Shown here: piece after piece, positions 26,744 to 35,630 of the stretch
How positions within the stretch are numbered: the first letter of the stretch is position 1
How the letters are laid out: the number at the start of each line of letters is the position of its first letter
Assembly: GCA_018267915.1 (NCBI GenBank)
Contig: JAFDXN010000058.1
Location: forward strand, 124,001-188,000
Reading direction: 5' to 3'
DNA from: Bacteroidota bacterium
GTDB lineage: Bacteria; Bacteroidota; Bacteroidia; Chitinophagales; Chitinophagaceae
Length of the DNA: 64,000 nucleotides
Translations under genes and position numbers: made by a program
The notes under the pieces: generated by a model
The model's database searches: none
Seen by the model: only the letters and a program-made list of their open reading frames with translations
Told to the model about the DNA's origin: nothing

Positions 26744-27229
26744 ATGAAACGCTATATATTGTTCTTTTCGGTTTTAGCTTTCGCTGCATGTAACAACAAG
26801 CCGGCGGAAACAAAGGCAACTAACGCAGACTCCGGAATGCTTTCTGCCAAATTAGTTAAGAACCCTTATACGGCCTCCGGTACCGATACGGCCATCGCCG
26901 CTCAGCTGGCAACAATACAGTTTCGCGACACCACACACGATTTTGGTACGATACATGAAGGTGACGTGGTCACTTACGATTTTGAATTTACCAACGGAGG
27001 CAAAAGCCCCCTGATCGTAAGCAAGGCGGTCGGTTCATGTGGATGCACTATTGCTGATTTTCCTAAGGAGCCGCTGCCTCCCGGTAAGAACGGTAAAATA
27101 ACTGTGCGCTTCAACTCAAAAGACAAAACGGGACCGCAAAATAAGACGGTGACGCTAACAACGAATACATTACGTGGCACAGAATGGCTGTATATTACGG
27201 CTAATGTTGCCGAAGCGAAGAAGAAATAA
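26744..27229 (+). CDS. DUF1573 lipoprotein
   Basis: 161 residues from ATG 26744; a TTG three codons earlier lies in the -7 motif and is not needed. The N-terminus MKRYILFFSVLAFAAC is a lipoprotein signal with Cys16 as lipid site. The mature part is a DUF1573 Ig-like domain: HDFGTIHEGDVVTYDFEFTN, SCGCTIADFPKEPLPPGKNG and ITVRFNSKDKTGPQNKTV. DUF1573 proteins are abundant in Bacteroidota envelopes but their role is unknown. Third neighbours nusB and yajC recur in this order in the phylum. Confidence 0.9.
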   Translation: MKRYILFFSVLAFAACNNKPAETKATNADSGMLSAKLVKNPYTASGTDTAIAAQLATIQFRDTTHDFGTIHEGDVVTYDFEFTNGGKSPLIVSKAVGSCGCTIADFPKEPLPPGKNGKITVRFNSKDKTGPQNKTVTLTTNTLRGTEWLYITANVAEAKKK

Positions 27230-27258
27230 AATTTTAAAACCAAACAATATAAAATACA

Positions 27259-27612
27259 ATGTCAGTAAATCTTGAAGCAATCTTATTACAGGCCGGTGGC
27301 GGCAGCCCCTACGTATCTCTTTTCATGATGGTAGGTATGGTAGCGGTTATGTACTTTTTCCTTATCCGTCCGCAGGCAAAGCGCGCTAAGGAACAAAAGA
27401 AGTTTGAAAGCGGCATCGCAACAGGCGAAAAGGTGATCACTACTTCCGGCATCCACGGCACCATCAACCGCGTTAACGAAGACGGCACACTACAGCTAGA
27501 AATAGGCCGCGGCGTGTTCATCACTATCGAGCGTTCTGCCGTGTCTATGGAACTCACCAATGCAGCGCGCAAGAAGGCTGAAGGAAACACGGCCGTTGCG
27601 GCAACTAAATAA
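27259..27612 (+). CDS. yajC: Preprotein translocase subunit YajC
   Basis: 117 residues. One membrane helix (about 20-38, SLFMMVGMVAVMYFFLIRPQ) followed at once by the RPQAKRAKEQKKF motif, then a small domain GEKVITTSGIHGTINRV and a charged tail. YajC accompanies SecDF at the Sec translocon. Here it lies between DUF1573 (30 bp) and coaE (13 bp), in the same transcript. Confidence 0.95.
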   Translation: MSVNLEAILLQAGGGSPYVSLFMMVGMVAVMYFFLIRPQAKRAKEQKKFESGIATGEKVITTSGIHGTINRVNEDGTLQLEIGRGVFITIERSAVSMELTNAARKKAEGNTAVAATK

Positions 27613-27624
27613 AAAAGCTTACTG

Positions 27625-28215
27625 ATGCTTAAGGTGGGTATCACAGGTGGTATCGGTTCAGGCAAGTCAGTTGTATGCCGGGTGTTCGCAACGCTCGGCA
27701 TACCTTTTTTTAATGCCGATCTCGCTGCTCGCCAACTACTTGAAACTGATGAAGAACTGAAGCAGCAGGTAAGGTCGCTGCTTGGCGATGAGAGTTACAA
27801 CGGTGCCCTGCCTGATCGTGCCAAAATAGCATCCATCGTGTTCAACGATCCTGCTAAACTTACTGCACTCAACGCATTGGTCCATCCTGCCACAATTGCT
27901 TATGGTGAAAAATGGATGTCGCAGCAACAGGCTCCTTACGTTATTAAAGAGGCAGCGATCTTTTTTGAGAGTGGTAGCTACAGATCGATGGACATTATGG
28001 TTGGTGTATCGGCTCCTGCAGAATTGCGTATTCAGCGTGCCTTGCATCGCTCCGCAATTAACAGGGAGGAGGTCTTAAACCGTATGGCTCAGCAGATGGA
28101 TGAGGACGAAAAAATGAAGCGTTGCGATTATGTTATCGTGAACGACGAGCGGCAAGCAGTTATTCCGCAAGTGATAAACATCCACCAATTGCTCCTGGCA
28201 AAAGTCAACGCATAG
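27625..28215 (+). CDS. coaE: Dephospho-CoA kinase
   Basis: 196 residues. P-loop GITGGIGSGKS at residues 5-15, FNADLAAR (substrate-binding DxD-like region), the lid stretch HPATIAYGEKWM, EAAIFFESG and the adenine-side RxxRAxxR-like segment LRIQRALHR. It catalyses the last step of coenzyme A synthesis, phosphorylating the ribose 3'-OH. Last gene of the nusB group. Confidence 0.95.
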   Translation: MLKVGITGGIGSGKSVVCRVFATLGIPFFNADLAARQLLETDEELKQQVRSLLGDESYNGALPDRAKIASIVFNDPAKLTALNALVHPATIAYGEKWMSQQQAPYVIKEAAIFFESGSYRSMDIMVGVSAPAELRIQRALHRSAINREEVLNRMAQQMDEDEKMKRCDYVIVNDERQAVIPQVINIHQLLLAKVNA

Positions 28216-28242
28216 CGTCCGTTTACTATTTGCTTTTCGATC

Positions 28243-28695
28243 TCAATTATCTTCCTTTTGGTCGTTAGGCTTTTTTAGTATAGCTACGGTTAGTCTGCTT
28301 ACACAGATCAGCTTTTCTTTTTCATCCCGTATCTTTATGTCCCAGACATGCGTCTTGGCGCCAACATGCAATGCTTCAACTCTTGCTGTCACTACCCCGC
28401 TCTTCTTCCCGCGCACATGGTTACAGTTGATCTCAATGCCTGTGCATATCTCTTTCTCCTGGTCGATGCACAGCCACGATGCAACACTGCCTATTGTTTC
28501 GGCAAGCGCAGCAGAGGCGCCGCCGTGTAGCAGTCCGTAAGGCTGTTGCGTATTATGGTTTACAGGCATCGTTGCGCATAGGTAATCATCACCGATCGCT
28601 GTAAACGTTATTCCGAGTACCTCGGCCATTGTGTTGATCGACTGTGCATTTAACTTTTCTAAAGTTATATTTTGAAATTTCCAACTTAATCCCAT
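28243..28695 (-). CDS. Hotdog-fold thioesterase, PaaI/MenI-like
   Basis: 150 residues. NHNTQQPYGLLHGGASAALAETIGS is the hotdog helix motif with G-x-x-H-G-G-A and the catalytic Glu, and the VGAKTHVWDIKI strand closes the sheet. This form (YdiI/YbdB/MenI clade) hydrolyses aromatic or acyl-CoA thioesters, for example DHNA-CoA in menaquinone synthesis; which one is not decidable here. Single gene, convergent with coaE. Confidence 0.88.
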   Translation of the reverse strand: MGLSWKFQNITLEKLNAQSINTMAEVLGITFTAIGDDYLCATMPVNHNTQQPYGLLHGGASAALAETIGSVASWLCIDQEKEICTGIEINCNHVRGKKSGVVTARVEALHVGAKTHVWDIKIRDEKEKLICVSRLTVAILKKPNDQKEDN

Positions 28696-28805
28696 TCTAA
28701 CATATAAATAATTAACTATGAGTATAATATATTTGTATTTTATGCGGAAAATTAATCAATGATACGACTTACTTTTGAAAGGATTTAAGCTTTTGTCATT
28801 AATTT

Positions 28806-30137
28806 ATGCAGACAATTCTTGTTGCAGGAGCAGGAAAATCAGCCACATATTTAATCCGTTATTTGCTCTCTGTTGCACATCGGTGCAAATGGAAAGTTAT
28901 TGTGGCCGATGAAAGTGCAGAAGCGATCGCAGAAAAGATAGATGTCCCGGGAAAGTCCTTTGCTGAGGCTGCACCGATTGACATCACAGACGCAAAACAG
29001 CGCGAACCGCTGGTGAAGCGTGCCGACCTGGTAATATCTTTGATGCCACCGCACTTGCACATACATCTCGCTCACGACTGCCTGAAACACAAAAAGAACC
29101 TCATTACTTCGTCCTATATCTCGCCTGAGATGCGCGCAATGGATAAAGAGGTAAAAGATGCTGGGCTTATGTTCATGTGCGAAATGGGCCTCGATCCCGG
29201 CATCGATCACATGACCGCGAGCCAGATAATACACAGCATACAACGTGTGGCGGCCAGCATCACCTCTTTCAAGTCTTATTGTGGTGGCCTTATCGCTCCT
29301 GAAAGTGATGATAACCCATGGCACTACAAATTCAGCTGGAACCCGCGCAATATTGTAAACGCAGGCAAGGACGGTGCAAAATACCTGCTCAACGGAAAGC
29401 ATGTCGAAGTGCGTTACGACAAGATGTTCGATAACAATAAGAAGATCAAGGTTGACGACCTGGGCGCGCTCGCATATTATCCTAACAGGGACTCCCTCAG
29501 TTATCTCGACGCTTACGATGTGCCTGAAGTGAAGAACTTTATGCGTGCCACGCTGCGTCATCCGCAGTTCTGCAAGGGCTGGAACGCCGTCGTGCATCTT
29601 GGTCTCACTGAGGATAAGGACAACGTTAACGATGGACAACTTACCTATGCCGGGTGGCTGAAGCAAAAGAACGGTTTCAAAAAGGACGCGTCCCTTGCCG
29701 AAAGTGTTGCGAAGAAGCTAAACCTGGCCTCTGATGATAAGGTGATAAGCATGTTACAATGGCTGGGCCTTTTCGATGACAAGCTGGTTGATAGCGGCAG
29801 GTCCTCCGCCGATATACTGCTCAATTTGCTGCTGGAGAAATGGCAAATGAAGCCACAGGAAAAAGATATGGTCGTGATGCAGCACGAAATTGAATACCTG
29901 CACAAAGGCCGTAAAATAAAAATGACCAGCACCATGGTCCAAAAAGGTGAAGACCGCGAATTTTCAGCTATGGCTAAGACTGTCGGCATGCCGATGGGCA
30001 TCCTTGCAAAAATGGTTTTAAGTAAAAAGATCAGTACCCCCAAAGGCGTGCATATCCCCAACATGCCTTCTGTTTACCGACCCTTGTTAACAGAGCTCAA
30101 CCACCACGGTATTAGTTTTACTGAGGAAGTGGAATGA
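28806..30137 (+). CDS. Saccharopine dehydrogenase family protein
   Basis: 443 residues. N-terminal Rossmann fold AGAGKSATYLIRYLLSVA, then PLVKRADLVISLMPPHLHI, LITSSYISPEMRAMDKE and GLDPGIDHMTA, the characteristic saccharopine reductase (Lys9/LKR-SDH C-terminal) sequence. The substrate domain includes SYCGGLIAPESDDNPWHYKF SW. The enzyme would split saccharopine to glutamate and aminoadipate semialdehyde in lysine breakdown. A glutaryl-CoA dehydrogenase at 54917 could act later in lysine/tryptophan catabolism. No separate lysine-ketoglutarate reductase is in the window. Confidence 0.88.
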   Translation: MQTILVAGAGKSATYLIRYLLSVAHRCKWKVIVADESAEAIAEKIDVPGKSFAEAAPIDITDAKQREPLVKRADLVISLMPPHLHIHLAHDCLKHKKNLITSSYISPEMRAMDKEVKDAGLMFMCEMGLDPGIDHMTASQIIHSIQRVAASITSFKSYCGGLIAPESDDNPWHYKFSWNPRNIVNAGKDGAKYLLNGKHVEVRYDKMFDNNKKIKVDDLGALAYYPNRDSLSYLDAYDVPEVKNFMRATLRHPQFCKGWNAVVHLGLTEDKDNVNDGQLTYAGWLKQKNGFKKDASLAESVAKKLNLASDDKVISMLQWLGLFDDKLVDSGRSSADILLNLLLEKWQMKPQEKDMVVMQHEIEYLHKGRKIKMTSTMVQKGEDREFSAMAKTVGMPMGILAKMVLSKKISTPKGVHIPNMPSVYRPLLTELNHHGISFTEEVE

Positions 30138-30172
30138 TAAATTCAGGATACCTGTACCTCTGAATTTTCCCC

Positions 30173-30180
30173 TATATTTG
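30173..30180 (+). promoter_or_regulatory. -7 element, near-leaderless start
   Basis: TATATTTG, a perfect TAnnTTTG, with its final G 9 nt upstream of the ATG at 30189. Confidence 0.55.
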
Positions 30181-30188
30181 CGCACCGC

Positions 30189-31052
30189 ATGCGACCGTTA
30201 AAAAAACTCTTTTCCTACATACTGTTTTTCATTTGTGCTTCCTGGCTGCCTTTTCATGCCCATGCCAGGAAGAACCACAAACGCAACACCAGCTTTTATG
30301 GCTCATGGGGCTACAATACCGAGTGGTACACACACCCCAACATCAGAATTTCGCAACCCGCACTCGGTAATGAATACACCCTCAATCACGTCACTGCACA
30401 CGACCATCGCGGCTGGGACCACCATCTTTTATCGCAACCTATCACCATTCCGCAGTTCAACTGCCGCCTGGGCTACATCTTTAACGAAGAAAAAGGTTGG
30501 GGCGTAGAGCTCAACTACGATCATCCTAAGTTTATCGTTACTGACGGCCAACGCGTACATATCACGGGTAAAAAAGATGGTAAGCCCATCGATGGATATA
30601 TAACGTTCAGCGAAGCAAATGGCTTTTACTATTACCTCAATAATGGCGCGAACTTTTTCCTTTTCAACATGGTGAAGAAGTGGAAACTCATAGGTGACAA
30701 ACACAATTGGATAAAGCTGGATCTATACACCAAACTGGGCACCGGCTTTATGACACCTCACGTGCAAAATAGCCTCTTCGGAAAAGCCAATAACCCACAT
30801 TTCGAGATCAATGGGTGGAACACCGGTGGTGAGGCAACCTTGCGGCTTACACTACTTAAATATGGCTACATTGAGTATTGCAATAAGTTGGATTATGCCC
30901 GTTATAGAGGACTGAAGATATACGAAGGAACGGCAAAGCAGAACATGGGTACTTACGAGATGATCATGAATGTTGGCTTCTATATTCCCGTTCACAAAAA
31001 GTCGCTCCCCGACCAGCAATTTATAGATCAGTTCCGTCCACAGGCACATTGA
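30189..31052 (+). CDS. Predicted outer-membrane beta-barrel protein
   Basis: 287 residues with a signal peptide (about 1-26, ending HAHA). The mature part has alternating hydrophobic/aromatic strands (FYGSWGYNTEWYTHP, CRLGYIFNEEKGWGVELNY, WIKLDLYTKLGTGF, GEATLRLTLLKYGYIEYCNK, MGTYEMIMNVGFYIPV) such as those of a small outer-membrane barrel. I do not recognise a named family. Single gene behind its own promoter. Confidence 0.7.
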   Translation: MRPLKKLFSYILFFICASWLPFHAHARKNHKRNTSFYGSWGYNTEWYTHPNIRISQPALGNEYTLNHVTAHDHRGWDHHLLSQPITIPQFNCRLGYIFNEEKGWGVELNYDHPKFIVTDGQRVHITGKKDGKPIDGYITFSEANGFYYYLNNGANFFLFNMVKKWKLIGDKHNWIKLDLYTKLGTGFMTPHVQNSLFGKANNPHFEINGWNTGGEATLRLTLLKYGYIEYCNKLDYARYRGLKIYEGTAKQNMGTYEMIMNVGFYIPVHKKSLPDQQFIDQFRPQAH

Positions 31053-31097
31053 TGCTTGCTGGTTTAGATCGCAACACCTGAAATTGATATTTTTGAA

Positions 31098-31550
31098 TTA
31101 ATACCGGTTCATATGCCGCTTGATCTCCTTCTGCACATCGCGCTCTTTGATACTGTCACGCTTGTCGTGTAGTTTTTTGCCCTTACCCAACCCAATTTCT
31201 ACTTTCGCATAGCCGGCGTCGTTGATGAATACAGCGAGCGGCACAATCGTCAACCCTTTTTCCTTCACCCTGGTGGCCCACTTGTTGAGTTCACGCTTGT
31301 TGAGCAGCAGCTTACGTTCGCGCACAGGGTCATGACCGGCATACCCTGCGTTCACATACTCTGAGATATGCAGGCTTTTGATCCACAGCTCGCCGTGATC
31401 AAAAAAACAATAACTGTCATTGAAACTGACCTTACCGTTGCGCACGGACTTTATTTCCGACCCTGTAAGCACAATGCCTGCCGTCAGCCGGTCTTCTATG
31501 GCATACTCAAAAGTCGCCGGTTTGTTCTTTATGTAAACTTTCTCGGGCAA
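31098..31550 (-). CDS. smpB: SsrA-binding protein SmpB
   Basis: 150 residues. IKNKPATFEYAIEDRLTAGIVL TGSEIKSVR, FNDSYCFF and the C-terminal KGKKLHDKRDSIKERDVQKE tail are diagnostic. SmpB brings tmRNA into stalled ribosomes in trans-translation; the basic tail occupies the empty mRNA channel. It follows accD by 23 bp on the same strand and is probably co-transcribed. The tmRNA gene itself is not in this window. Confidence 0.96.
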   Translation of the reverse strand: MPEKVYIKNKPATFEYAIEDRLTAGIVLTGSEIKSVRNGKVSFNDSYCFFDHGELWIKSLHISEYVNAGYAGHDPVRERKLLLNKRELNKWATRVKEKGLTIVPLAVFINDAGYAKVEIGLGKGKKLHDKRDSIKERDVQKEIKRHMNRY

Positions 31551-31573
31551 GTTTGCTTTCTATCTACTATCTA

Positions 31574-32440
31574 CTAATTACTAGCTGTCGGTCGCGTAAA
31601 CCAGCTTACCGCGTTGCTAAGCTTGAACTTCAGGTTCTGGCGTTCAACAATAAAGTCGAGGAAACCGTGATCGAGCAAAAACTCCGAGCGCTGGAAACCC
31701 GACGGAAGATCCTTCTTAATCGTCTCCTTTATCACGCGAGGGCCTGCAAAACCGATCAGCGCCTTTGGCTCCGCTATGTTGATATCACCAAGCATGGCGT
31801 ATGATGCGGTAACACCACCAGTAGTCGGATCGGTCATCAGAGAGATGTATGGCAATCCTGCCTTTGCAAGCTGTGTCAGCTTGGCCGATGTCTTGGCCAT
31901 CTGCATCAGCGAGAAGGCACTTTCCATCATCCGTGCCCCACCCGACTTCGATATGATCATGAACGGCAGCTTCTGCTCGATAGCGAAGTCTATGCCCCTT
32001 GCTATCTTCTCGCCCACTACCGAGCCCATCGATCCACCAATGAAGTTGAAGTTCATACACGCGATCACAAATTCTTTTCCGTCCAGCTTACCTACGCCTA
32101 CGGTCATGGCGTCACCCAGGCCGGTACTCTTTTGTGCTTCCACCAGGCGTTTATCATAGGGTTTCAGGTCAACAAAGCCCAGTTCGTCCTTAGGCGTAAT
32201 ATTATCGAAAAGTGTGTCGTATTCACCTTCATCGAAAAGTATCTCGAAATATTCTTTAGCGTTGATCCTGTCGTGGTGGTTGCACTTGGGGCATACATAG
32301 AAATGCTGCTTCCACTCCTCGTGTGTAATAGTGGTCTTGCATTCCGAGCATTTGTGCCACAGTCCTTCCGGTGTCTCCTTCTTCTCATGTGTACTCGTTA
32401 GTATCCCCTTCCTCACTCTCCGAAACCAGGTTGATGACAT
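31574..32440 (-). CDS. accD: Acetyl-CoA carboxylase carboxyltransferase subunit beta
   Basis: 288 residues. N-terminal zinc ribbon with Cys31, Cys34, Cys50 and Cys53 (CSEC and CPKC), then the carboxyltransferase core with NFNFIGGSMGSVVGEKIARG, SKSGGARMMES and LTDPTTGGVTASYAMLGD. AccD with AccA makes the carboxyltransferase that forms malonyl-CoA. accA is not here; accB and the start of accC are at the right end of the window. Confidence 0.96.
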   Translation of the reverse strand: MSSTWFRRVRKGILTSTHEKKETPEGLWHKCSECKTTITHEEWKQHFYVCPKCNHHDRINAKEYFEILFDEGEYDTLFDNITPKDELGFVDLKPYDKRLVEAQKSTGLGDAMTVGVGKLDGKEFVIACMNFNFIGGSMGSVVGEKIARGIDFAIEQKLPFMIISKSGGARMMESAFSLMQMAKTSAKLTQLAKAGLPYISLMTDPTTGGVTASYAMLGDINIAEPKALIGFAGPRVIKETIKKDLPSGFQRSEFLLDHGFLDFIVERQNLKFKLSNAVSWFTRPTASN

Positions 32441-32549
32441 ATCTCTAAGGATTGGTTAAGGCGCCAAAGATACAATTTGATTGGGGGATTTGCTAGTCAA
32501 AATAGGTGTTTACTACATAATGCAAGGCCATTTTTCGCCATAAGTGTGC

Positions 32550-32557
32550 TAACTTTG
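32550..32557 (+). promoter_or_regulatory. -7 element of the toxin-antitoxin pair
   Basis: TAACTTTG, a perfect TAnnTTTG, 29 nt before the TTG start at 32587. Confidence 0.5.
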
Positions 32558-32586
32558 CAACATAGCTGACCTCAAAAAGCAAAACT

Positions 32587-32790
32587 TTGGAGAAGATACA
32601 TCCTCAATTCATAACCGATACAGCTGGCCAAAAGCTGGTAGTGTTGCCTCTTTCGGAATTTGACCGGATAATGGAAGAGCTGGAAGATATAGAAGACGTT
32701 CGGCTCTATGATGAAGCCAAAAAGGAAGACAACGGCGGACGCATACTTTTCGAAGACTATGTAAAGTATAGAGAAGCCAAAAATGAGTAG
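32587..32790 (+). CDS. Antitoxin of a RelE/ParE-type pair, TTG start
   Basis: 67 residues from a TTG codon (MEKIHPQFITDTAG). It starts with a short strand region, QKLVVLPLSEFDRIMEELED, of the kind seen in Phd/YefM-like or RelB antitoxins of Bacteroidota, followed by an acidic helix EDIEDVRLYDEAKKEDNGGR that would wrap the toxin. It overlaps the toxin gene by 8 nt, the normal tight coupling. Such antitoxins usually repress their own promoter. Confidence 0.85.
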   Translation: MEKIHPQFITDTAGQKLVVLPLSEFDRIMEELEDIEDVRLYDEAKKEDNGGRILFEDYVKYREAKNE

Positions 32791-33043
32791 GTATTCCATT
32801 GTCCTATCCAAAACCGCGTGTAAAAATTTAGACAAGCTGGATAACCAGTCTATAAAACCTATACTAGCCGCCATTAGCAAACTTGCTGTAGACCCGCGTC
32901 CTCATGGCTGTAAAAAGCTTGTAAACCGTGCCGGCTATCGCATTCGCGTGGGTGACTATCGCATCATTTACGACATAATTGATAGCGAACTGATAATTGA
33001 TGTTATTACCCTTGGGCACAGAAAGGACATCTATGAACAATGA
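32783..33043 (+). CDS. RelE/ParE family mRNA-interferase toxin
   Basis: 86 residues, basic. YSIVLSKTACKNLDKL then ISKLAVDPRPHGCKKL, YRIRVGDYRIIYDI and VITLGHRKDIYE follow the RelE fold, with the conserved R-x-G-D-Y-R-I-I-Y strand and a C-terminal H-R-x-x-I-Y typical of active RelE-type ribosome-dependent RNases. ParE-type gyrase toxins share the fold, so the exact target is inferred. Both genes look intact. Confidence 0.9.
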   Translation: MSRYSIVLSKTACKNLDKLDNQSIKPILAAISKLAVDPRPHGCKKLVNRAGYRIRVGDYRIIYDIIDSELIIDVITLGHRKDIYEQ

Positions 33044-33066
33044 CAACTTATGAACCAATAGCTTCG

Positions 33067-33561
33067 CTAATGAAACGATTGCCGGGTTAATTTGTGCAGC
33101 CGGTAATAGTCATTGCCGCCGGGGAAACGTATCCACTCTATAGCAGTCAGTACGTCATCCAGGTTATGTAGCTGATTTACCTCCAGTACGAAATTCGCAT
33201 TAGGTGCCACATCCTTTATTTGTAGCCTGAAATAGTGTTCGCTGCTATCCTTTGATAGCTCCGCAACCCCTGAAAAGCCGTCCAGCGTATCGGGTGCATA
33301 CAATGTACCCTCCGGCTTCTTACCGACATCGTTTATTGTATCTGTACTAAATGTGAATAGCAATGTGTCATTGCCGTTAGTTATTCCTCCTCGCAATGAA
33401 TCATGTATATCCAGCTTCTTCCACGACAGCGGTACCCGGAACGTTACCCGCCTATAGTCGAGCGACTGTAACACATTGGATGGTTGTTGGGCTTTATGTT
33501 CGGGGGCGGAACAAGACGAGAGGATGATTACAAACAAAACAAGATATTTAACGCGGTGCAT
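33067..33561 (-). CDS. Hypothetical lipoprotein
   Basis: 164 residues; MHRVKYLVLFVIILSSC is a lipoprotein signal with Cys17. The mature part has no domain I recognise; it includes VTFRVPLSWKKLD and a WIRFPGGNDYYRLHKL end, reminiscent of PsbP-like or PRTRC envelope proteins but not assignable. It begins 9 bp after pyrB and may be the third gene of the pyrR-pyrB transcript. Confidence 0.7.
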   Translation of the reverse strand: MHRVKYLVLFVIILSSCSAPEHKAQQPSNVLQSLDYRRVTFRVPLSWKKLDIHDSLRGGITNGNDTLLFTFSTDTINDVGKKPEGTLYAPDTLDGFSGVAELSKDSSEHYFRLQIKDVAPNANFVLEVNQLHNLDDVLTAIEWIRFPGGNDYYRLHKLTRQSFH

Positions 33562-33570
33562 AGCCCAAAG

Positions 33571-34500
33571 TTACTCTACTTCCCGCTTCCCCGACAATAA
33601 ATAGATCACCGCCATCCTGATCGCTACGCCGTTTTCCACCTGGTCCAGGATGATGGATTGTTTGCTGTCGGCTACGTCCGAGTTCAGTTCCACACCTCTG
33701 TTGATGGGGCCGGGATGCATGATCACTATTTCTTTCTCCAGGCTGTCGAGCATCTGCCTGTTCACACCGTAGTAGAGTGCATATTCGCGCAGTGTGCTGA
33801 AGAGCGGTTTGTGCTGCCGCTCCAGTTGTATCCTCAGTACGTTGGCTACCTCGCACCACTGCAGGGCTTTTTTCACATTATATTCCACCTTCACACCAAG
33901 CTCTTGTATATGCTTCGGTATCAGCGTCGGCGGACCGGCCACCATCACCTCCGCGCCCAGCTTGTTCAGGCAAAAGATATTGCTTAGCGCCACGCGGCTG
34001 TGCATGATGTCGCCTACGAGCACCACCCTTTTCCCTTTCACATCCTCCAGCCGTTCACGTATCGAGTAGGCGTCGAGCAGCGCCTGTGTGGGATGTTCGT
34101 TAATGCCATCGCCGGCGTTGATGATGCTGGCATCGGTATGGTTCGAGAGGAACCACGGCGCACCGCTGGCACTGTGGCGCATCACCACCATATCCACTTT
34201 CATGGCCAGTATGTTGTGCACGGTGTCTATCAGGGTCTCTCCTTTCGATACCGATGAGCCTGATGCAGAAAAGTTCACCACATCTGCGCTCAGTCTTTTT
34301 TCTGCCAGTTCAAAGGATATGCGTGTGCGGGTGGAGTTCTCGAAGAATATGTTGGCAACCGTTGTGTCGCGGAGAGCAGGCACTTTTTTGATGGGGCGGT
34401 TCAGTACGTCTTTAAAGCTGTCTGCTGTCTGGAAAATAAGCTCTATGTCTTCTTTTTGAAGTTCCTTGATGCCTAAGAGATGTTTTACAGAAAGCGTCAT
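33571..34500 (-). CDS. pyrB: Aspartate carbamoyltransferase catalytic subunit
   Basis: 309 residues. Carbamoyl-phosphate loop STRTRISFE at 56-64, SSVSKGETL, the HPTQALLDAYSIRE motif with catalytic His, GDIMHSRVALSN, and the C-terminal HPGPINRGVEL segment. It joins carbamoyl phosphate and aspartate in pyrimidine synthesis. No regulatory pyrI is present. It overlaps pyrR by 4 nt, so both are made from one transcript, as in many bacteria. Confidence 0.96.
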   Translation of the reverse strand: MTLSVKHLLGIKELQKEDIELIFQTADSFKDVLNRPIKKVPALRDTTVANIFFENSTRTRISFELAEKRLSADVVNFSASGSSVSKGETLIDTVHNILAMKVDMVVMRHSASGAPWFLSNHTDASIINAGDGINEHPTQALLDAYSIRERLEDVKGKRVVLVGDIMHSRVALSNIFCLNKLGAEVMVAGPPTLIPKHIQELGVKVEYNVKKALQWCEVANVLRIQLERQHKPLFSTLREYALYYGVNRQMLDSLEKEIVIMHPGPINRGVELNSDVADSKQSIILDQVENGVAIRMAVIYLLSGKREVE

Positions 34501-35048
34501 GCTTTGTTATCTTGTTTTTGCTGGTCTATGAGCACCACTTCCTCCTTCGCGTCCTTTTCCGCCCAGTACACTTTTATTTTTTGCGTTATGATCGTGTCCA
34601 CCGTGCGGCCCACATAGTCCGGTTGTATCGGCAGCTCCCGGCTGAAGCGGCGGTCTATCAGCACCATCAGTTCCACATTCTTCGGCCTGCCATAGTCCAG
34701 CAGTGCATCCATGGCTGCCCTTATGGTGCGGCCGGTGTGCAGCACATCGTCCACCAGCACCACGTCCTTGCCCTCTATGCTGAAATTGATGCTCGTAGGC
34801 GCAGGCACATGTATATCGTGCTTGTGCACATCGTCGCGGTGAAAGGTAATATCCAGCTTGCCGTAATTGATCTGCTTTTCCCCCGTTATCTGTTTCACCA
34901 TGGCTGCTATCCTGTCCGAGAGCCATATACCCCTGGGCTGTATGCCTATTATCGCCGTGTTTGCTAGATCAAGATGGTTTTCAACCAGTTGGTGGGCCAA
35001 CCGCTGCAGTGTGATGTTGAGTTGATTTTTATCCAGCAGGGTCTTCAA
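34497..35048 (-). CDS. pyrR: PyrR bifunctional pyr regulator / uracil phosphoribosyltransferase
   Basis: 183 residues. The PRPP-binding motif DVVLVDDVLHTGRTIRAAMD and the preceding AIIGIQPRGIWLSDRI are the PyrR signature, with the C-terminal LPIQPDYVGRTVDT. In Firmicutes PyrR attenuates pyr mRNA by binding leader RNA; in Bacteroidota the enzyme activity is more certain than RNA binding. The 140 bp upstream show no clear attenuator hairpin. Translationally coupled to pyrB. Confidence 0.95.
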   Translation of the reverse strand: MKTLLDKNQLNITLQRLAHQLVENHLDLANTAIIGIQPRGIWLSDRIAAMVKQITGEKQINYGKLDITFHRDDVHKHDIHVPAPTSINFSIEGKDVVLVDDVLHTGRTIRAAMDALLDYGRPKNVELMVLIDRRFSRELPIQPDYVGRTVDTIITQKIKVYWAEKDAKEEVVLIDQQKQDNKA

Positions 35049-35176
35049 ATGCAGGAATTTGTGACCAAAAATAGCTTAAATGTCTGATTATTAAAAGTCC
35101 GCTTTTCACAGCCGCATTTGTACTTAAAAATAACATAAATACATTGCCTCGCTCACCGCCTGAACACCTGGCCAAT

Positions 35177-35184
35177 TAATTTTG
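35177..35184 (+). promoter_or_regulatory. -7 element, 4 nt before a start codon
   Basis: TAATTTTG ends only 4 nt before the ATG at 35189, which points to a leaderless or almost leaderless mRNA. Confidence 0.55.
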
Positions 35185-35188
35185 CGCC

Positions 35189-35629
35189 ATGAGCAATTCC
35201 GCAGATACATTCCTCCATATAAACAACTTTTTCGATGCCTATGCACAGGCGCTCGAGCAGTATGATACCAAGGGCCTTGCCTGGCACTATATGCTGCCCT
35301 GCACACTCCTTGCCGACGAGAACCAGACGGTCTTTACCGAGGCCAGCAAGCTCGAGGGCTTCTTCAACCAGGGCGCTACCTTTTACAAGCAGTATGGTAT
35401 AGCCCATGCCCGGCCCACTGTGTGGAGCAAGCGCCAGTGGACCGATAAAATAGCCAAGACGCGTGTCAACTGGCAGTTTTATGATGCCAATAACAAGCCG
35501 CTCTATAACTGCGACTACCAGTACATCCTGAAGCTCGATAAGAACGACGACTGGAAGATCGTGCTCTCCGTCTCCGTCAATGAGAAGGAACGGATGGAAA
35601 GCTGGCTGCTGCAGCAGGGCAAACAATAA
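35189..35629 (+). CDS. NTF2-like / SnoaL-type small protein
   Basis: 146 residues, cytoplasmic, no signal. A helix INNFFDAYAQALEQYDTKGLAWHY followed by a sheet with DYQYILKLDKNDDWKIVLSV fits the cone-shaped NTF2-like fold. Function unknown; such proteins may be small enzymes or ligand binders. Its stop lies next to the convergent histidine kinase stop, with a 1-bp gap. Confidence 0.7.
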   Translation: MSNSADTFLHINNFFDAYAQALEQYDTKGLAWHYMLPCTLLADENQTVFTEASKLEGFFNQGATFYKQYGIAHARPTVWSKRQWTDKIAKTRVNWQFYDANNKPLYNCDYQYILKLDKNDDWKIVLSVSVNEKERMESWLLQQGKQ

Positions 35630-35630
35630 G

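Noticed and set aside
28851..29666. Long minus-strand frame of 271 codons
   Set aside because: It lies wholly opposite the saccharopine dehydrogenase gene, whose domains are clear; the frame is a codon-bias shadow.
31853..32159. Frames opposite accD
   Set aside because: Shadows of a well-identified core gene.
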